A stretch of DNA of 64,000 bases from contig CAMTIM010000036.1 in the NCBI GenBank assembly GCA_947072565.1, positions 1 through 64,000 of the forward strand. The letters run 5' to 3'. Under the pieces are notes generated by a model that ran no database searches, was not told the origin of the DNA, and saw only the letters and a list, made by a program, of their open reading frames with translations. Each line of letters opens with the position of its first letter. Within the stretch, counting starts at the first letter, position 1. The DNA is from an uncultured Peptostreptococcaceae bacterium (GTDB taxonomy: Bacteria > Bacillota > Clostridia > Peptostreptococcales > Peptostreptococcaceae). Below are positions 35,265 through 45,503 of the stretch, one piece after another. The position numbers and the translations under genes are program-made.

Positions 35265-35605
35265 AGTTCACCTGTTAACATGTCTATCTTATGTATCCCT
35301 AAACTTTGACTATGTGAATGCTCGTGTGACTCTGCATCATCCTCACTATCTTTTATATCAATATAAACATCTACTACATATTCATTGTCTACAATTTTTA
35401 TATCTTCTACCTTTGTAGATATATACTCTCCATACTCAGCTTTTAATACATTTATTGCAGTTTCTTTTGAAATAGGATTTACATCTAATTTATATTTCTC
35501 ACTACTAGTATTTATATTTTTTTCTTTTTTATTAATTGTTACCACTAGAAATAATGATATTAAAATTAATAATATAATGGCTATCGTTATGTGCTTTTTT
35601 TTCAT
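35252..35605 (-). CDS. Membrane-anchored hypothetical protein
   Basis: The 117-residue protein has a Lys-rich start and one hydrophobic helix at residues 6-25 (an uncleaved anchor or signal). The outer domain contains two beta-rich stretches (KVEDIKIVDNEYVVDVYIDI) and a His/Ser/Glu-rich patch (HEHSHSQS). The domain recalls PepSY-like propeptide folds, but this is only an impression. It converges on pepD and is monocistronic. Confidence 0.75.
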   Translation of the reverse strand: MKKKHITIAIILLILISLFLVVTINKKEKNINTSSEKYKLDVNPISKETAINVLKAEYGEYISTKVEDIKIVDNEYVVDVYIDIKDSEDDAESHEHSHSQSLGIHKIDMLTGELKKQ

Positions 35606-35824
35606 ATTATGTCTCCAATGTTTTTAATTAAGCTGTGTTTAATTAAATTTTATTTACTCTCATTATAAATATTTTTATCCCTTTTATCTATCTTTATTAA
35701 ACAAATAATAGTTTATTATTACTTATTAAACCAAAACATATACTCTAAGCTAATATAATACTATAAATGCAACCATACCAAAATGCATTGGCATTTTTCT
35801 TTTATTGTTTATTTTAAAAATAAA

Positions 35825-35870
35825 AAAGTAGCATAGTTGTTAGGTATAATCCCAACAACTATGCTACTTT
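35825..35870 (-). terminator. Intrinsic terminator after the XRE/ImmA-like gene
   Basis: Arms AAAGTAGCATAGTTGTT and AACAACTATGCTACTTT pair perfectly over 17 bp with a 12-nt loop, and U-rich sequence follows on the minus transcript. It lies 8 bases after the stop at 35879. Confidence 0.93.
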
Positions 35871-35878
35871 TGTAAACT

Positions 35879-37015
35879 CTATTTTTTTCTATTTTTAAAA
35901 TTAACTTTTGTTACATTATTTTTTTTATTATTAACTTTTGGAGATAACATTCCTTCTTTTAATCCTAAAAGCATTTCTATATCTTCAGCATAAAGACTTA
36001 TTCCAGAATCAGCTACTGTTTCTACTAATCCTTCTCTAGTCATTATTTTATTATCTATTAACATCTCAACAGATTTCTTTAGTAAAGCTGGACTTGTAGC
36101 TTTTATATTTTCATCTAAAGGCTCTTTCTTTAACCAACCTTGCTTTTCCATCTCTCTCATTAAATACATATATTTCTTATAATTGATAACTTCTAATTGA
36201 TATGCTCTTAATACCATCGCTGATACAGGAGCTATCCATTTTTTCTTTAACTCAACATAATCATTAATTTCATTTACGTTTGCTAAATCTTCAAAGAAAG
36301 TTTCCTTTGGTAGTAAGAATGCACAAGCAAATTCATCTTTCGAGAAATTTTTAGATGACATTCCAATCTCAGTAGATACTATATAACCTAATTCATAAGC
36401 TAAATCATAGTTTCTTATTGTAGCTGATTTTTTATCATTTCCAAGAGATATTAGGTATCTTGAATTTCTTTCTATACTTTGTTTTTGAGTAAATGATAAT
36501 GCTCCTCTTTTATCTACATTAAGCCCTGATACAATTATTCCGTTAGATTCTAATAAACTTAACATATTTCCTATAGGTCCATCACCTAGTCCCCAGCTTC
36601 TTCTAACCTTAGTTGCTAGTTCTTCCATATCATCATACTTACTTAAATCATCAGCTATTTTCATTTCAGGGAATTTTATATATTCTTCTATAACTGATAC
36701 TACTCTATGAGTCATTACAAGTTTCTCTTTGTATGATATTTCTTCAACTCTTGGTATTGGTGATTCTGGTCTTATGTGTGTACTTTCAACGATTACTTTT
36801 ATATCGTCATTTTGGAAGAAATATTCTCTTGGGAAGTTTAGTGTGTTTGATATTTTTAGTTCATTTTCAACTACTGGCTTGTATTTATCTTCTTCAAATG
36901 CAAGTATATCTTTTTTGTTTATGTTTGCTTCTTTTGCTAATACATCTATTGTTTTTCCTCTATATGTCCTAGCTGCTTTTAATCTTTTTCCATTAAATAT
37001 TTTTTTTCTACTCAT
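35879..37015 (-). CDS. XRE-type regulator with degenerate ImmA/IrrE domain
   Basis: The 378-residue protein has an N-terminal helix-turn-helix of the XRE type (residues 10-65: RLKAARTYRGKTIDVLAKEA) and then an ImmA/IrrE-like region. In active members the motif is HELGH, the zinc site of a metalloprotease. Here residues 207-211 read YELGY, so both histidines are Tyr, while the surroundings (RNYDLA before, FACAFLLP after) are kept. The C-terminal 100 residues are helical and of unknown role. I infer a regulator that has kept a pseudo-protease domain, perhaps as a sensor. It is monocistronic with its own terminator and is not in a phage context. Confidence 0.85.
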   Translation of the reverse strand: MSRKKIFNGKRLKAARTYRGKTIDVLAKEANINKKDILAFEEDKYKPVVENELKISNTLNFPREYFFQNDDIKVIVESTHIRPESPIPRVEEISYKEKLVMTHRVVSVIEEYIKFPEMKIADDLSKYDDMEELATKVRRSWGLGDGPIGNMLSLLESNGIIVSGLNVDKRGALSFTQKQSIERNSRYLISLGNDKKSATIRNYDLAYELGYIVSTEIGMSSKNFSKDEFACAFLLPKETFFEDLANVNEINDYVELKKKWIAPVSAMVLRAYQLEVINYKKYMYLMREMEKQGWLKKEPLDENIKATSPALLKKSVEMLIDNKIMTREGLVETVADSGISLYAEDIEMLLGLKEGMLSPKVNNKKNNVTKVNFKNRKK

Positions 37016-37064
37016 ATTCTATATCTCTCTTTCATGTTTCATGATATCCGCTATTTAAATTTAA

Positions 37065-37097
37065 AATGCTCTGGATACATTTAATACCCAGAGCATT
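37065..37097 (-). terminator. Intrinsic terminator after the HD gene
   Basis: AATGCTCTGG (37065-37074) pairs with CCAGAGCATT (37088-37097), and the minus transcript continues with a TTTTAAATTT stretch. Confidence 0.8.
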
Positions 37098-37164
37098 ATT
37101 TAATCTTATTCTGTCGATAATAATATCACATTTACTCAATATAGTCAATGAAGTAAAGCGTACT

Positions 37165-37737
37165 CTATAATCCTAATTCATCGCTTATACCCTGCATAGC
37201 TTCTAACGACAATTGTGCAAATTCATCAAATGGTATGCCTATTTCTTCTATACTTTTCATAGCCTCTCTATTTGCCCCTGCTGCAAATCTTAATTCTTTC
37301 ATACGCTTAATTATAGATTTAACTTTTACACTAGCTATTTTTTTGTCTGGATATACAAGAGTTATTGCAGTTATAAATCCAGTTATAGGGTCTGCTGCAT
37401 AAATAGCTTTATCCATTGTAGTTTTTCTTTTTACTCCATTTGTATATTCATCATGAGCTTTTATAGCTTGATATATATATTCATTACCGAAATTTTCTTC
37501 TCTAAGAATCTCTACAGCTTTTATTCCATGTAATTTCGATTCTTCTTCATTATTTTTGTAATCTAATAAATCAGAGTCTAAGTCATGTAATAATCCAGCA
37601 ATAGCCCATTCGTCAGCTTTTTCTGGTTCTAATTTTTCGCCTAAAGCTTTCATAACTGCTTCAACAGCATATGAATGTTTTCTTAAATATTCAGTTTTTA
37701 AATATTTATGCAATAGTTCAACTGCTTGGTCTCTCAT
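37165..37737 (-). CDS. HD domain phosphohydrolase family protein
   Basis: The 190-residue protein has the HD metal-site pattern: RKHSYAVE near residue 20, GLLHDLDSD near residue 50, and IKAHDEY near residue 91. The fold is that of small clostridial HD proteins, which hydrolyse phosphate esters of nucleotides or similar substrates. The exact substrate is unknown. It is cytoplasmic, without signal or membrane segments. It starts 70 bases after the U32 gene and ends at a terminator. Confidence 0.9.
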   Translation of the reverse strand: MRDQAVELLHKYLKTEYLRKHSYAVEAVMKALGEKLEPEKADEWAIAGLLHDLDSDLLDYKNNEEESKLHGIKAVEILREENFGNEYIYQAIKAHDEYTNGVKRKTTMDKAIYAADPITGFITAITLVYPDKKIASVKVKSIIKRMKELRFAAGANREAMKSIEEIGIPFDEFAQLSLEAMQGISDELGL

Positions 37738-37807
37738 TTTCCCATTACCTCCTAAATTTCTACTTTATATACATTTTTTTGACTAAATAATAAAGTATAA
37801 TTTTTAC

Positions 37808-40222
37808 TTATTCTACGCCCCTATAATAATGTCCTGCTGTAACTCCTAAATCATCTAATTCATTGTAAAGTTTAGTTGCCTTAACTCCTAATTTATAATC
37901 ATTGTTTATTACTTCTTGATAAGCTTCTACAATCTTTTTGATCGTTTGCCCATCTTCTAATGTGAAATCTAATCTAAATGTGTTTATACCAATTTCATTT
38001 AATTCATATAAGTTATCTAGCATACAAGTTACTTTTGAATTATATATAGTACTTCTACAGAATATATCTTGAGATATTCTATATTGTTCTTCTTTAAAGT
38101 CCTTTAAAGCATATGTACTTTGCTTACAGATAGGTGCTCTTTTGTCTTTTTTGCAATCACGAACAAGAACTCCCATTGGGCAATATTCTGTTATCATAAG
38201 TGGAGTATATCCATATACTACAGCTTCAGTCTGTAAGTCTGTATATTTTAAAGTTTCTTTTATTTCATATATATTTAATTCTTGAGACAAGCATATATTA
38301 GTTGCTCCAGCTTCTTTAAAGTGATTTATTGTCTCACTATTAAAAGCATTTAAATAATAATCAATATTTAAATCTTTTCCTTTAAAGTAATCTAGCGCAC
38401 CCCAACTTCCAACTTGTACAGAATTAACTCCTGTTTCTTTAGCTTTATCTAATTGCTTATACTCTTTGTTTCTTATTATTCTTGGTGCAGAGTAAGATAT
38501 ATTTTTGCTAAATTTTATTCCCATATTTAATGCTTCTTGTAAAGTGTTAGCATCTTCATAGTAAATAATATCAATGTTATTAAATTCTAGAACTGCTTCT
38601 AACTGTTCTAAGTTTTTAACTTTTACAGCTATATTTTCTGATGATTCTCTACTTACTTTAGTTGGATTATATTTTACTATTTTATTTTTGTAATTTCTAT
38701 TTTTTATCTTAATTCTTTGTTTATCTAATATTTCAATACAATCTCTTCTCATTTGGTTTATTATACTTACTGGCAAACTAGCATTGTCATCTAAAATTAT
38801 TTCTAGATTTCTAAGTTTGTAAGGAGTATTTCCAAGTTTTTGCATTTGAGTTTCTACTTTTTCTTGGCTTAATGCAACCTTCATTGCAGGTTCAACTATT
38901 TTATCACCTTCTATAGTTGCACTATTACCTTTTTTATCACTTAATGTAAGTATAGGATTTTGTCCTAATTTTATAGTTACTTTTGCATCTATATCACTTT
39001 TCACAAGTTCTTTTTCTTGTGTAAACGTAGCTTGAACTCTATCAGTTAATTCACTATCTGAAGTTTTAAATACTACTTGTCCTCTTTTAGCTTCTCCTAT
39101 AAAATCTAGTTCTATAAGCTCACCTTTATGACCTACTGTATGTATATCACCATTTTTTATAATTCTTCCTATAGTTCCTCCACCAAGGTTTATTCCATCA
39201 CCTTTTTTAAGAGTATTTTCAAGCATTATTTTAAGTCTTTTAGTTCTTTTGTTACAATCTAATACTTTACCTATATATAAGCCTTGGTTATTAGGTATTT
39301 CAGAGTTCATAACATCTTTTCCTACTTCTCCTAATAATAATCCTTTTGTAAATTTTCTATTAAATATAGTGTATAAATCACTTATTGTTTCATCATTTAC
39401 TTGTAATTTATTAGTAGCTCTATATTCATCTACTGCTTTTCTGTAGCCATCTACAACTGTTGCAACGTACTCAGGTTTTTTCATTCTTCCTTCTATTTTT
39501 AAAGAATGAACTCCAGCATCCATTATTTTATCGATTTCTTCTATAGTATTTAAGTCTCTTGGACTTAATAAATAATCTCCACTATTGTTTATTACCTCTC
39601 CACTATGTACATCTATAAGTTCATATTTTTGTCTACATGGTTGAGCACATCTTCCTCTATTTCCAGATCTATTTCCTATCATAGAACTCATTAAACATTG
39701 CCCAGAATAACATACGCATAACGCTCCATGAACAAATACTTCTATATCTGCTTTACAATTATCACAAATATATTTTATTTCTTCTACATTTACTTCTCTA
39801 GCTAAAACAACTCTATCAAATCCTATTGATTCTAAGTATCTAACATCTTCTAGTGAATGTGCAACCATTTGAGTACTTGCATGAAGTTCAAAATCAGGTA
39901 ACATACTTTTTATAAGTTTTGCCATTCCTACATCTTGAAGTATTATTGCATCTACATTTATATCGTATAAAAATTTTGCATATTCCACAAAATCATGTAT
40001 TTCATTTTGTTTTATTAATGTATTTGCAGTTACAAAGACTTCTACATCTCTTATATGTGCATACATAACTGCTTGTCTTAATTCTTCTCTATCAAAGTTA
40101 TTCGCTGATGCTCTTGCACTAAAATCTTTACCTCCTAGGTATACAGCATTTGCTCCATTTTGAACAGCTGCTTTTAATGCTTCAAAAGACCCAACGGGTG
40201 CTAATAATTCTATGTCTTTCAT
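37808..40222 (-). CDS. U32 family peptidase with DUF3656-type middle domain
   Basis: The 804-residue protein starts with the U32 signature (ELLAPVGSFEALKAAVQNGANAVYLG shape, then ARASANNF). VFVHGALCVCYSGQC and GNRGRCAQPCRQKY, with conserved cysteines, follow near residues 165-200. A middle beta-rich domain (about 380-500) and a second barrel-like part (about 520-800) complete it. RlhA/TrhP-type relatives hydroxylate rRNA or tRNA bases, so a collagenase role should not be assumed. The length matches the long two-part family. Confidence 0.92.
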   Translation of the reverse strand: MKDIELLAPVGSFEALKAAVQNGANAVYLGGKDFSARASANNFDREELRQAVMYAHIRDVEVFVTANTLIKQNEIHDFVEYAKFLYDINVDAIILQDVGMAKLIKSMLPDFELHASTQMVAHSLEDVRYLESIGFDRVVLAREVNVEEIKYICDNCKADIEVFVHGALCVCYSGQCLMSSMIGNRSGNRGRCAQPCRQKYELIDVHSGEVINNSGDYLLSPRDLNTIEEIDKIMDAGVHSLKIEGRMKKPEYVATVVDGYRKAVDEYRATNKLQVNDETISDLYTIFNRKFTKGLLLGEVGKDVMNSEIPNNQGLYIGKVLDCNKRTKRLKIMLENTLKKGDGINLGGGTIGRIIKNGDIHTVGHKGELIELDFIGEAKRGQVVFKTSDSELTDRVQATFTQEKELVKSDIDAKVTIKLGQNPILTLSDKKGNSATIEGDKIVEPAMKVALSQEKVETQMQKLGNTPYKLRNLEIILDDNASLPVSIINQMRRDCIEILDKQRIKIKNRNYKNKIVKYNPTKVSRESSENIAVKVKNLEQLEAVLEFNNIDIIYYEDANTLQEALNMGIKFSKNISYSAPRIIRNKEYKQLDKAKETGVNSVQVGSWGALDYFKGKDLNIDYYLNAFNSETINHFKEAGATNICLSQELNIYEIKETLKYTDLQTEAVVYGYTPLMITEYCPMGVLVRDCKKDKRAPICKQSTYALKDFKEEQYRISQDIFCRSTIYNSKVTCMLDNLYELNEIGINTFRLDFTLEDGQTIKKIVEAYQEVINNDYKLGVKATKLYNELDDLGVTAGHYYRGVE

Positions 40223-40282
40223 AACGTCCTCCTTTAAGGAATATTTATCTTATTTTTATAATATCCCTAATTCTCAAAATTA

Positions 40283-40308
40283 AAACCTCCAGGTTTTCCT
40301 GAAGGTTT
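40283..40308 (-). terminator. Intrinsic terminator after zapA
   Basis: An 11-bp stem (AAACCTTCAGG / CCTGGAGGTTT on the minus strand, one G-U) has an AAAA loop and is followed by U-rich sequence. It ends the pheST-zapA transcript. Confidence 0.88.
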
Positions 40309-40319
40309 AATTATTATTA

Positions 40320-40919
40320 CTATTTCTTTGCTCTAAGGTATTTTACCTCATTTTCAATCTCTATTTTTTCTAGTTGCACTTTATATGCATCATTTTGGAA
40401 TTTAGAAGACAGTTTTTCTGCTACTACAGCTTTTTCTTCTGCTTGTTCAAGTTGTGCTTTAAGTTCTTCTATTTCACACTTGTAGCTATCAACTTCTTCT
40501 TTAGTAGACTCTGTTCTATTCCCTAAGTCTTTTATTTGTGATTTTTGATTTTCAATCACTTTATTTAATTCTTTGATTTTTATATTGTAGTCTTCTTCTT
40601 CTTTTTCTTTTTTCTTTAATAAAATTTGTAACTTTGCCATCTCTAGTTTTATTTCTTCATCTGAACTTCCAGCTTTGTTGCTTAGCTCTTCATTTTTCTT
40701 AGTAAGTTCTTCATTTTCATGCGAACATTCAAATAATATATCTGTTATATTAACAGCGGTAACTATTGCTGCAACAGATGAACTTAATCTAGGATTACTT
40801 TCAATTACCTTACTCATCTCTTTATCAACGTATGATGCCACGCTTACCATATGCTGTTCTGATTTCTCTCCCACCATTGGATATTCAGCACCGTTGATTT
40901 TTACCATAACTTTGTTCAT
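40320..40919 (-). CDS. zapA: ZapA-like cell division protein with long coiled coil
   Basis: The 199-residue protein begins with a ZapA domain (residues 1-75: VMVKINGAEYPMVGEKSEQHM and VASYVDKEM). A coiled coil of about 110 residues rich in Glu and Lys follows. ZapA bundles FtsZ filaments at the division site. Bacterial ZapA is often near 90-110 residues, so the coiled-coil extension is an addition common in clostridia. It lies 24 bases after pheT. Confidence 0.88.
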   Translation of the reverse strand: MNKVMVKINGAEYPMVGEKSEQHMVSVASYVDKEMSKVIESNPRLSSSVAAIVTAVNITDILFECSHENEELTKKNEELSNKAGSSDEEIKLEMAKLQILLKKKEKEEEDYNIKIKELNKVIENQKSQIKDLGNRTESTKEEVDSYKCEIEELKAQLEQAEEKAVVAEKLSSKFQNDAYKVQLEKIEIENEVKYLRAKK

Positions 40920-40943
40920 ACTAACACACTCCCCTTACGTTAG

Positions 40944-43334
40944 TTAGTTTGATCTTAAGTTTGCGTTTAGTTTTTCACTTAACTCACTTAATATCTTATC
41001 ATGTACTTTTGCTACATCTTCATCTGTTAAAGTTTTTTGTGCACTTCTATATGTTATAGAGTATGCTATAGACTTGTATCCCTCTTCTATTTGCGACCCT
41101 TTATAGACATCAAACAATTGATAACTCTCTACTAGACCTGCACTGTTAGCTTTTATTATATCTTCTATTTGCTTAACAATTACTTCATCTTTAACTATTA
41201 ATGCTATATCTCTAGATGTAGATGGGTATTTTGGTAGTGGACTGTATTTTTTAACTTTAGTTAAGTTTTCAAATACTAAATCTACATTTATTTCACTTAC
41301 GTAAACTCTTTGTCCTAAGTTATAGTTTTCAATAACATCTGGATGTAATTCACCAAAAGTACCTATATATATATTATTATACACTACTTTCGCGCATCTA
41401 CCAGGATGGAATGTAGAATTAGTAGTTTCTGGCTCAATTTCATAACCATCAAATCCTACATTGTTTAATATAGTTTCTACAACTCCCTTTAATGAGAAGA
41501 AATCAACATCGTTTCCATACATTGCAGAACAGAATTTCTTAGTTTCAACTGGTAATCCATCTTGTGGTGTAAATGTGTTTCCACACTCAAATGCACTTAC
41601 AGATTCAACTTTATGAGATACATTTGTAGATATTACATTTAACATATTAGGTATTAAAGTTGTTCTCATTACAGAAGTTTCTTCTCCTAATGGGTTTATT
41701 ATCTTAACAAAGTTTCTCTTTTCATCATTTTCAGGTAAGTTTATTTTATCTACACCTCTAGGGCTTACAAATGAATATGTTAATATTTCATTTAATCCTA
41801 CTGCTATAGCATTATTTTTTACAGTATCTATGAATTTTTGGTTTTCACTTTTTACACCTGCTGTAGCATTTCCTTCTAAATCAGCTGCTGGTATGTTTTC
41901 ATAACCATATATTCTAGCTATTTCTTCTAATATATCTGCATCTTCAGTTATGTCTAATCTAAAGCTTGGAACTTCTAATTCTAACTTATCTGAAGCCACT
42001 AAGTTACATTTAAACTCTAGGTTTTCTAATATATTTATGAATTGTTGCATAGACACATTTACACCTAATAGTTTGTTTATTCTTTGAGGGTTAACTGTTA
42101 ATTTTTGAACTTCTTCTTTGTTTGGATAGTAGTCTAACATATTGTTTAATACTCTACCACATTCTAATTCTTCTATTAACTGAGCCGCTCTATTTACAGC
42201 CATTTCTGCTAAATTAACATCTATTCCTTTTTCAAATCTAGAAGATGCTTCAGTTCTAAGTCCTAATTTCTTAGATGTAGCTCTTATGTTTTCCTTAGCA
42301 AAACTTGCTCCTTCTAAGAATATAGATGTTGTTTCATTTTTTATTTCTGAGTTTTCTCCACCCATTATACCAGCTAAGTCTAGTGTCTTATCTTGGTTTC
42401 CTATAACTAGCATATCTGATGTTAATGTTCTTTCAACACCATCTAATGTAGTGAATTTTTCACCTTCATTTGCACATTTAACTATCATTTTATTGTATTT
42501 TATATCATCTAAGTCAAATGCATGAAGTGGTTGACCTAACTCTAACATAACGTAGTTTGTTATATCTACTATATTGTTTATTGGTCTCATTCCAGCTTCT
42601 ATAAGTCTTCTTTGCATCCAATATGGAGAAGGTCCTACTTTAACATCTTTTACTACTTTACCGCAATATCTTTTGCATAAATCAGTTTGGATGTCTATTT
42701 CAAATTGCATTTGTTCACTACAACCATTTACTTTTATCTCTGGTAATTTTAACTCAGTTCCTAAAGTAATAGCTGCTTCTCTTGCTATACCTATTATTGA
42801 TCTACAATCAGGTCTATTTGAAGTTATTTCAAACTCTATTAAAGCATCATTAACTCCTAGAACTTCTCTTACATCCATTCCTAATTCAAATGAATCTTGA
42901 TGATCTAGTATATAGATCCCATCTTTTTTGTGTTCTTCAACATATTGAGATGGTATACTTAATTCTTCAGCACCACAGAACATTCCTTCTGATAATACTC
43001 CTCTTAATTTACCTTTTTTTATTTTAAAGTCACCTGGTAATACTGCACCTATTCTTGCAACAGGAACAAAATCTCCAACTTTTATGTTTTTAGCATTAGT
43101 TACTATTTGAAGTATTTGCTCATTTGCTACTTCAACTTTTGTAACTGTTAATCTTTCTGCATCTGGATGTTGTTCTATTTCTAGTATTTTACATACCTCA
43201 ACTCCGTTTGTTTCTTTTCCAAAGAATTCTACTTTTTCTACTTTTGATCCTGTCATAGTCATCATATCAGCAAATTCTTGTGTATCTTTATCTATGTTAA
43301 CATAGTCTCTAAGCCATTTTAAAGGTACTAACAT
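40944..43334 (-). CDS. pheT: Phenylalanyl-tRNA synthetase beta subunit
   Basis: The 796-residue protein has the N-terminal tRNA-binding OB domain (to about residue 150), the B3/B4 editing region, B5 domains, the catalytic-like core, and the C-terminal ferredoxin-fold anticodon-binding domain (YPSTSRDIALIV onward). The length is normal. It follows pheS by 15 bases and forms the alpha2-beta2 enzyme. Confidence 0.97.
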   Translation of the reverse strand: MLVPLKWLRDYVNIDKDTQEFADMMTMTGSKVEKVEFFGKETNGVEVCKILEIEQHPDAERLTVTKVEVANEQILQIVTNAKNIKVGDFVPVARIGAVLPGDFKIKKGKLRGVLSEGMFCGAEELSIPSQYVEEHKKDGIYILDHQDSFELGMDVREVLGVNDALIEFEITSNRPDCRSIIGIAREAAITLGTELKLPEIKVNGCSEQMQFEIDIQTDLCKRYCGKVVKDVKVGPSPYWMQRRLIEAGMRPINNIVDITNYVMLELGQPLHAFDLDDIKYNKMIVKCANEGEKFTTLDGVERTLTSDMLVIGNQDKTLDLAGIMGGENSEIKNETTSIFLEGASFAKENIRATSKKLGLRTEASSRFEKGIDVNLAEMAVNRAAQLIEELECGRVLNNMLDYYPNKEEVQKLTVNPQRINKLLGVNVSMQQFINILENLEFKCNLVASDKLELEVPSFRLDITEDADILEEIARIYGYENIPAADLEGNATAGVKSENQKFIDTVKNNAIAVGLNEILTYSFVSPRGVDKINLPENDEKRNFVKIINPLGEETSVMRTTLIPNMLNVISTNVSHKVESVSAFECGNTFTPQDGLPVETKKFCSAMYGNDVDFFSLKGVVETILNNVGFDGYEIEPETTNSTFHPGRCAKVVYNNIYIGTFGELHPDVIENYNLGQRVYVSEINVDLVFENLTKVKKYSPLPKYPSTSRDIALIVKDEVIVKQIEDIIKANSAGLVESYQLFDVYKGSQIEEGYKSIAYSITYRSAQKTLTDEDVAKVHDKILSELSEKLNANLRSN

Positions 43335-43349
43335 TTAAATCCCTCCTAA

Positions 43350-44378
43350 TTAAAATTGATTTAAGAATCTCATATCATTTTCAAATAATAATCTTATATC
43401 ATCTATTTCGTATTTAAGCATTGTAATTCTATCTACACCCATACCAAATGCAAATCCGCTATAAACTTCTGGATCTATTCCACAGTTTCTAAGTACATTT
43501 GGATGTACCATTCCAGCTCCTAGTATTTCTATCCATCCTTCACCTTTACACATAGGACATCCTGCTCCACTACACTTAAAGCATGTAACGTCTACTTCTG
43601 CACTTGGTTCTGTGAATGGGAAATTATGTGGTCTAAATTTAGTTTTTGTTTCTTCTCCGAATAACTTCTTAACGAACATGTTTAATGTTCCTTTTAATTG
43701 AGCCATTGTAATATCTTTTCCTACTACAAGACCTTCTATTTGATGGAACATTGGTGAATGTGTTGCATCTGGAGAGTCAAATCTAAAACATCTTCCAGGA
43801 GACACTATCTTTATAGGTGGTTCTTGATTTTTCATAGTTCTAACTTGAACTGGAGAAGTTTGAGTTCTAAGTAATAATTCACTATTTATGTAGAATGTAT
43901 CACTCATATCTCTTGATGGATGGTCTTTAGGTGCATTTAATGCATCGAAGTTATTTGCAACTGTTTCAACTTCAGGACCTTGTGCTATAGAGAATCCCAT
44001 CCCCATAAATATTTCACTTACTTCATCTATTATTTGAGATATAGGATGTTTTTTCCCTACTAATGCTGGTTTTGCTGGCATAGTAACGTCTATAACTTCC
44101 TCTGCTAATTGTTTTTGTTTTTCGATTGATTTTAATTCTTCTTTTTTAGAAGATATATTTTCTTCTATAGCTTCTCTTACTTTATTTGCAACTTGACCTA
44201 TTACTGGTCTTTCCTCTGCTGATAACTTACCCATTTCTTTAAGAATAGATGTTATCTCACCTTTTTTACCTAGGTACTTAACTCTTAGGCTTTCTACAAC
44301 TTCTATGCTTGAAGTATCTTTAATTTCATTTAAAGCAGCTTCTTGTAGATTAAGTAATTTTTCTTGCACATTAATCAC
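43350..44378 (-). CDS. pheS: Phenylalanyl-tRNA synthetase alpha subunit
   Basis: The 342-residue class II synthetase subunit has an N-terminal coiled-coil arm (1-90), motif 2 ([20 protein letters not shown]) and motif 3 ([14 protein letters not shown]). A C-x2-C-x6-C-x2-C zinc-like set ([12 protein letters not shown]) occurs in the insertion, as in some firmicutes. It is controlled by the T-box directly upstream. Confidence 0.97.
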   Translation of the reverse strand: MINVQEKLLNLQEAALNEIKDTSSIEVVESLRVKYLGKKGEITSILKEMGKLSAEERPVIGQVANKVREAIEENISSKKEELKSIEKQKQLAEEVIDVTMPAKPALVGKKHPISQIIDEVSEIFMGMGFSIAQGPEVETVANNFDALNAPKDHPSRDMSDTFYINSELLLRTQTSPVQVRTMKNQEPPIKIVSPGRCFRFDSPDATHSPMFHQIEGLVVGKDITMAQLKGTLNMFVKKLFGEETKTKFRPHNFPFTEPSAEVDVTCFKCSGAGCPMCKGEGWIEILGAGMVHPNVLRNCGIDPEVYSGFAFGMGVDRITMLKYEIDDIRLLFENDMRFLNQF

Positions 44379-44399
44379 CCTTTCGCTTTTTGTGTATTA

Positions 44400-44650
44400 A
44401 AAAAAGCCCTTCATCCCTATCTAGGGACGAAAGACTATAATTTCGCGGTACCACCCTAGTAGCTTAATAAATTTAATTTATTAAACCACCTCAAATAAAC
44501 TTAACGCGTTTTGACGTTAAAACCTACTATAAATTTCAGCTTTAATACTCCAGAGGGAACTTCTTTTGAATTCTTAGAAAGTACTTTCAGCCTTGGCACT
44601 TATCTCTAAACTAAGTTAAATCAAAATACTTTTCTCTTTCACAGTATTTT
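44400..44650 (-). promoter_or_regulatory. T-box riboswitch of pheST
   Basis: The minus-strand leader contains the T-box motif TGGTACCGCG (44444-44453), which binds the tRNA acceptor end. It is followed by a strong terminator (CTTTCGTCCCTA / TAGGGATGAAGG) and a U-run at 44400-44405. Stem I elements occupy the distal part. Lined up with the thrS leader, the specifier codon is UUC (complement of 44557-44559), matching tRNA-Phe. Uncharged tRNA-Phe should allow readthrough. Confidence 0.95.
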
Positions 44651-44669
44651 AAAATATATTTTTCGTATA

Positions 44670-44699
44670 ATTATAACATATACTATACACTATTTACAA
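44670..44699 (-). promoter_or_regulatory. Predicted promoter of the pheST leader
   Basis: On the minus strand, TTGTAA (44694-44699) and TATAAT (44670-44675) are separated by 18 bases. The position, a few tens of bases before stem I of the T-box, is appropriate. Confidence 0.55.
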
Positions 44700-44703
44700 T
44701 ATA

Positions 44704-45501
44704 TTAAGCTTGGTATTTTTTTATTTCATACATTAATATGGCACTACTAATAGCTGCATTTAAAGATTCAGCCTTACCGTATATAGGTATTTTAACCAAT
44801 ACATCTGATTGTGATACTAGTTCATCATTTATTCCATTAGCTTCATTACCTATAACTAACGCCGTTTTATAGTTGTATTCTACATCATTGTAGAAATTAT
44901 TTGTGTCTAAATAACTAGATACTATCTCAAAGTTTTTCAATTTAAGTATTCTTAAAGCTTCTTCTTGTGTCGTATGAATTACTTTCATATCAAAAATTGA
45001 TCCCATTGTAGATCTTATAACCTTTGGATTGTATATATCTACACACCCTTTTAATGCGATTATAGCATCTATTCCAGCCGCATCTGCTGTTCTTATTATT
45101 GTACCCATGTTACCAGGGTCTTGTATTCTATCTAATATAAGTACAAATCGATTCTCATCGCTTAAATTATCTGCTATATTTTTTTGAGTAAATTTAACTA
45201 CTCCAAGTATTCCCTGTGTACTTTCCGTATCAACTAAATCATTAAATATTTTATTTGTAGTTTTATATGTTTTTATATTTTTTTCTTTTAAAGTGTTTAA
45301 AAACTCTACATGCTCTTCTTTATTTTCAAAATCTTCGTTTATAAATACATATTCTAAATCTGCACTACATTCAATAGCTAAAGTTAATATTCTGTATCCC
45401 TCTATTATAAACTTACATTCTTTATTTCTATTTTTTGTTTTCAATAATGATTTTGTATATTTTATTTTTTCATTGTCTTTAGCTGTTATCATTATAGACA
45501 T
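44704..45501 (-). CDS. TrmH/SpoU family RNA 2'-O-methyltransferase
   Basis: The 265-residue SPOUT methyltransferase has a substrate-binding N-terminal domain (about 100 residues) and the motif set LDRIQDPGNMGTIIRTADAAG, IRSTMGSIF and ALVIGNEANGI, ending with SLNAAISSAILMYEI. These form the knotted SAM site. A gene of this family stands before pheST in many firmicutes. Whether the target is 23S rRNA or tRNA cannot be read from the sequence. It starts 2 bases after the stop of the Trk/Ktr subunit gene. Confidence 0.93.
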   Translation of the reverse strand: MSIMITAKDNEKIKYTKSLLKTKNRNKECKFIIEGYRILTLAIECSADLEYVFINEDFENKEEHVEFLNTLKEKNIKTYKTTNKIFNDLVDTESTQGILGVVKFTQKNIADNLSDENRFVLILDRIQDPGNMGTIIRTADAAGIDAIIALKGCVDIYNPKVIRSTMGSIFDMKVIHTTQEEALRILKLKNFEIVSSYLDTNNFYNDVEYNYKTALVIGNEANGINDELVSQSDVLVKIPIYGKAESLNAAISSAILMYEIKKYQA

Positions 45502-45503
45502 TA

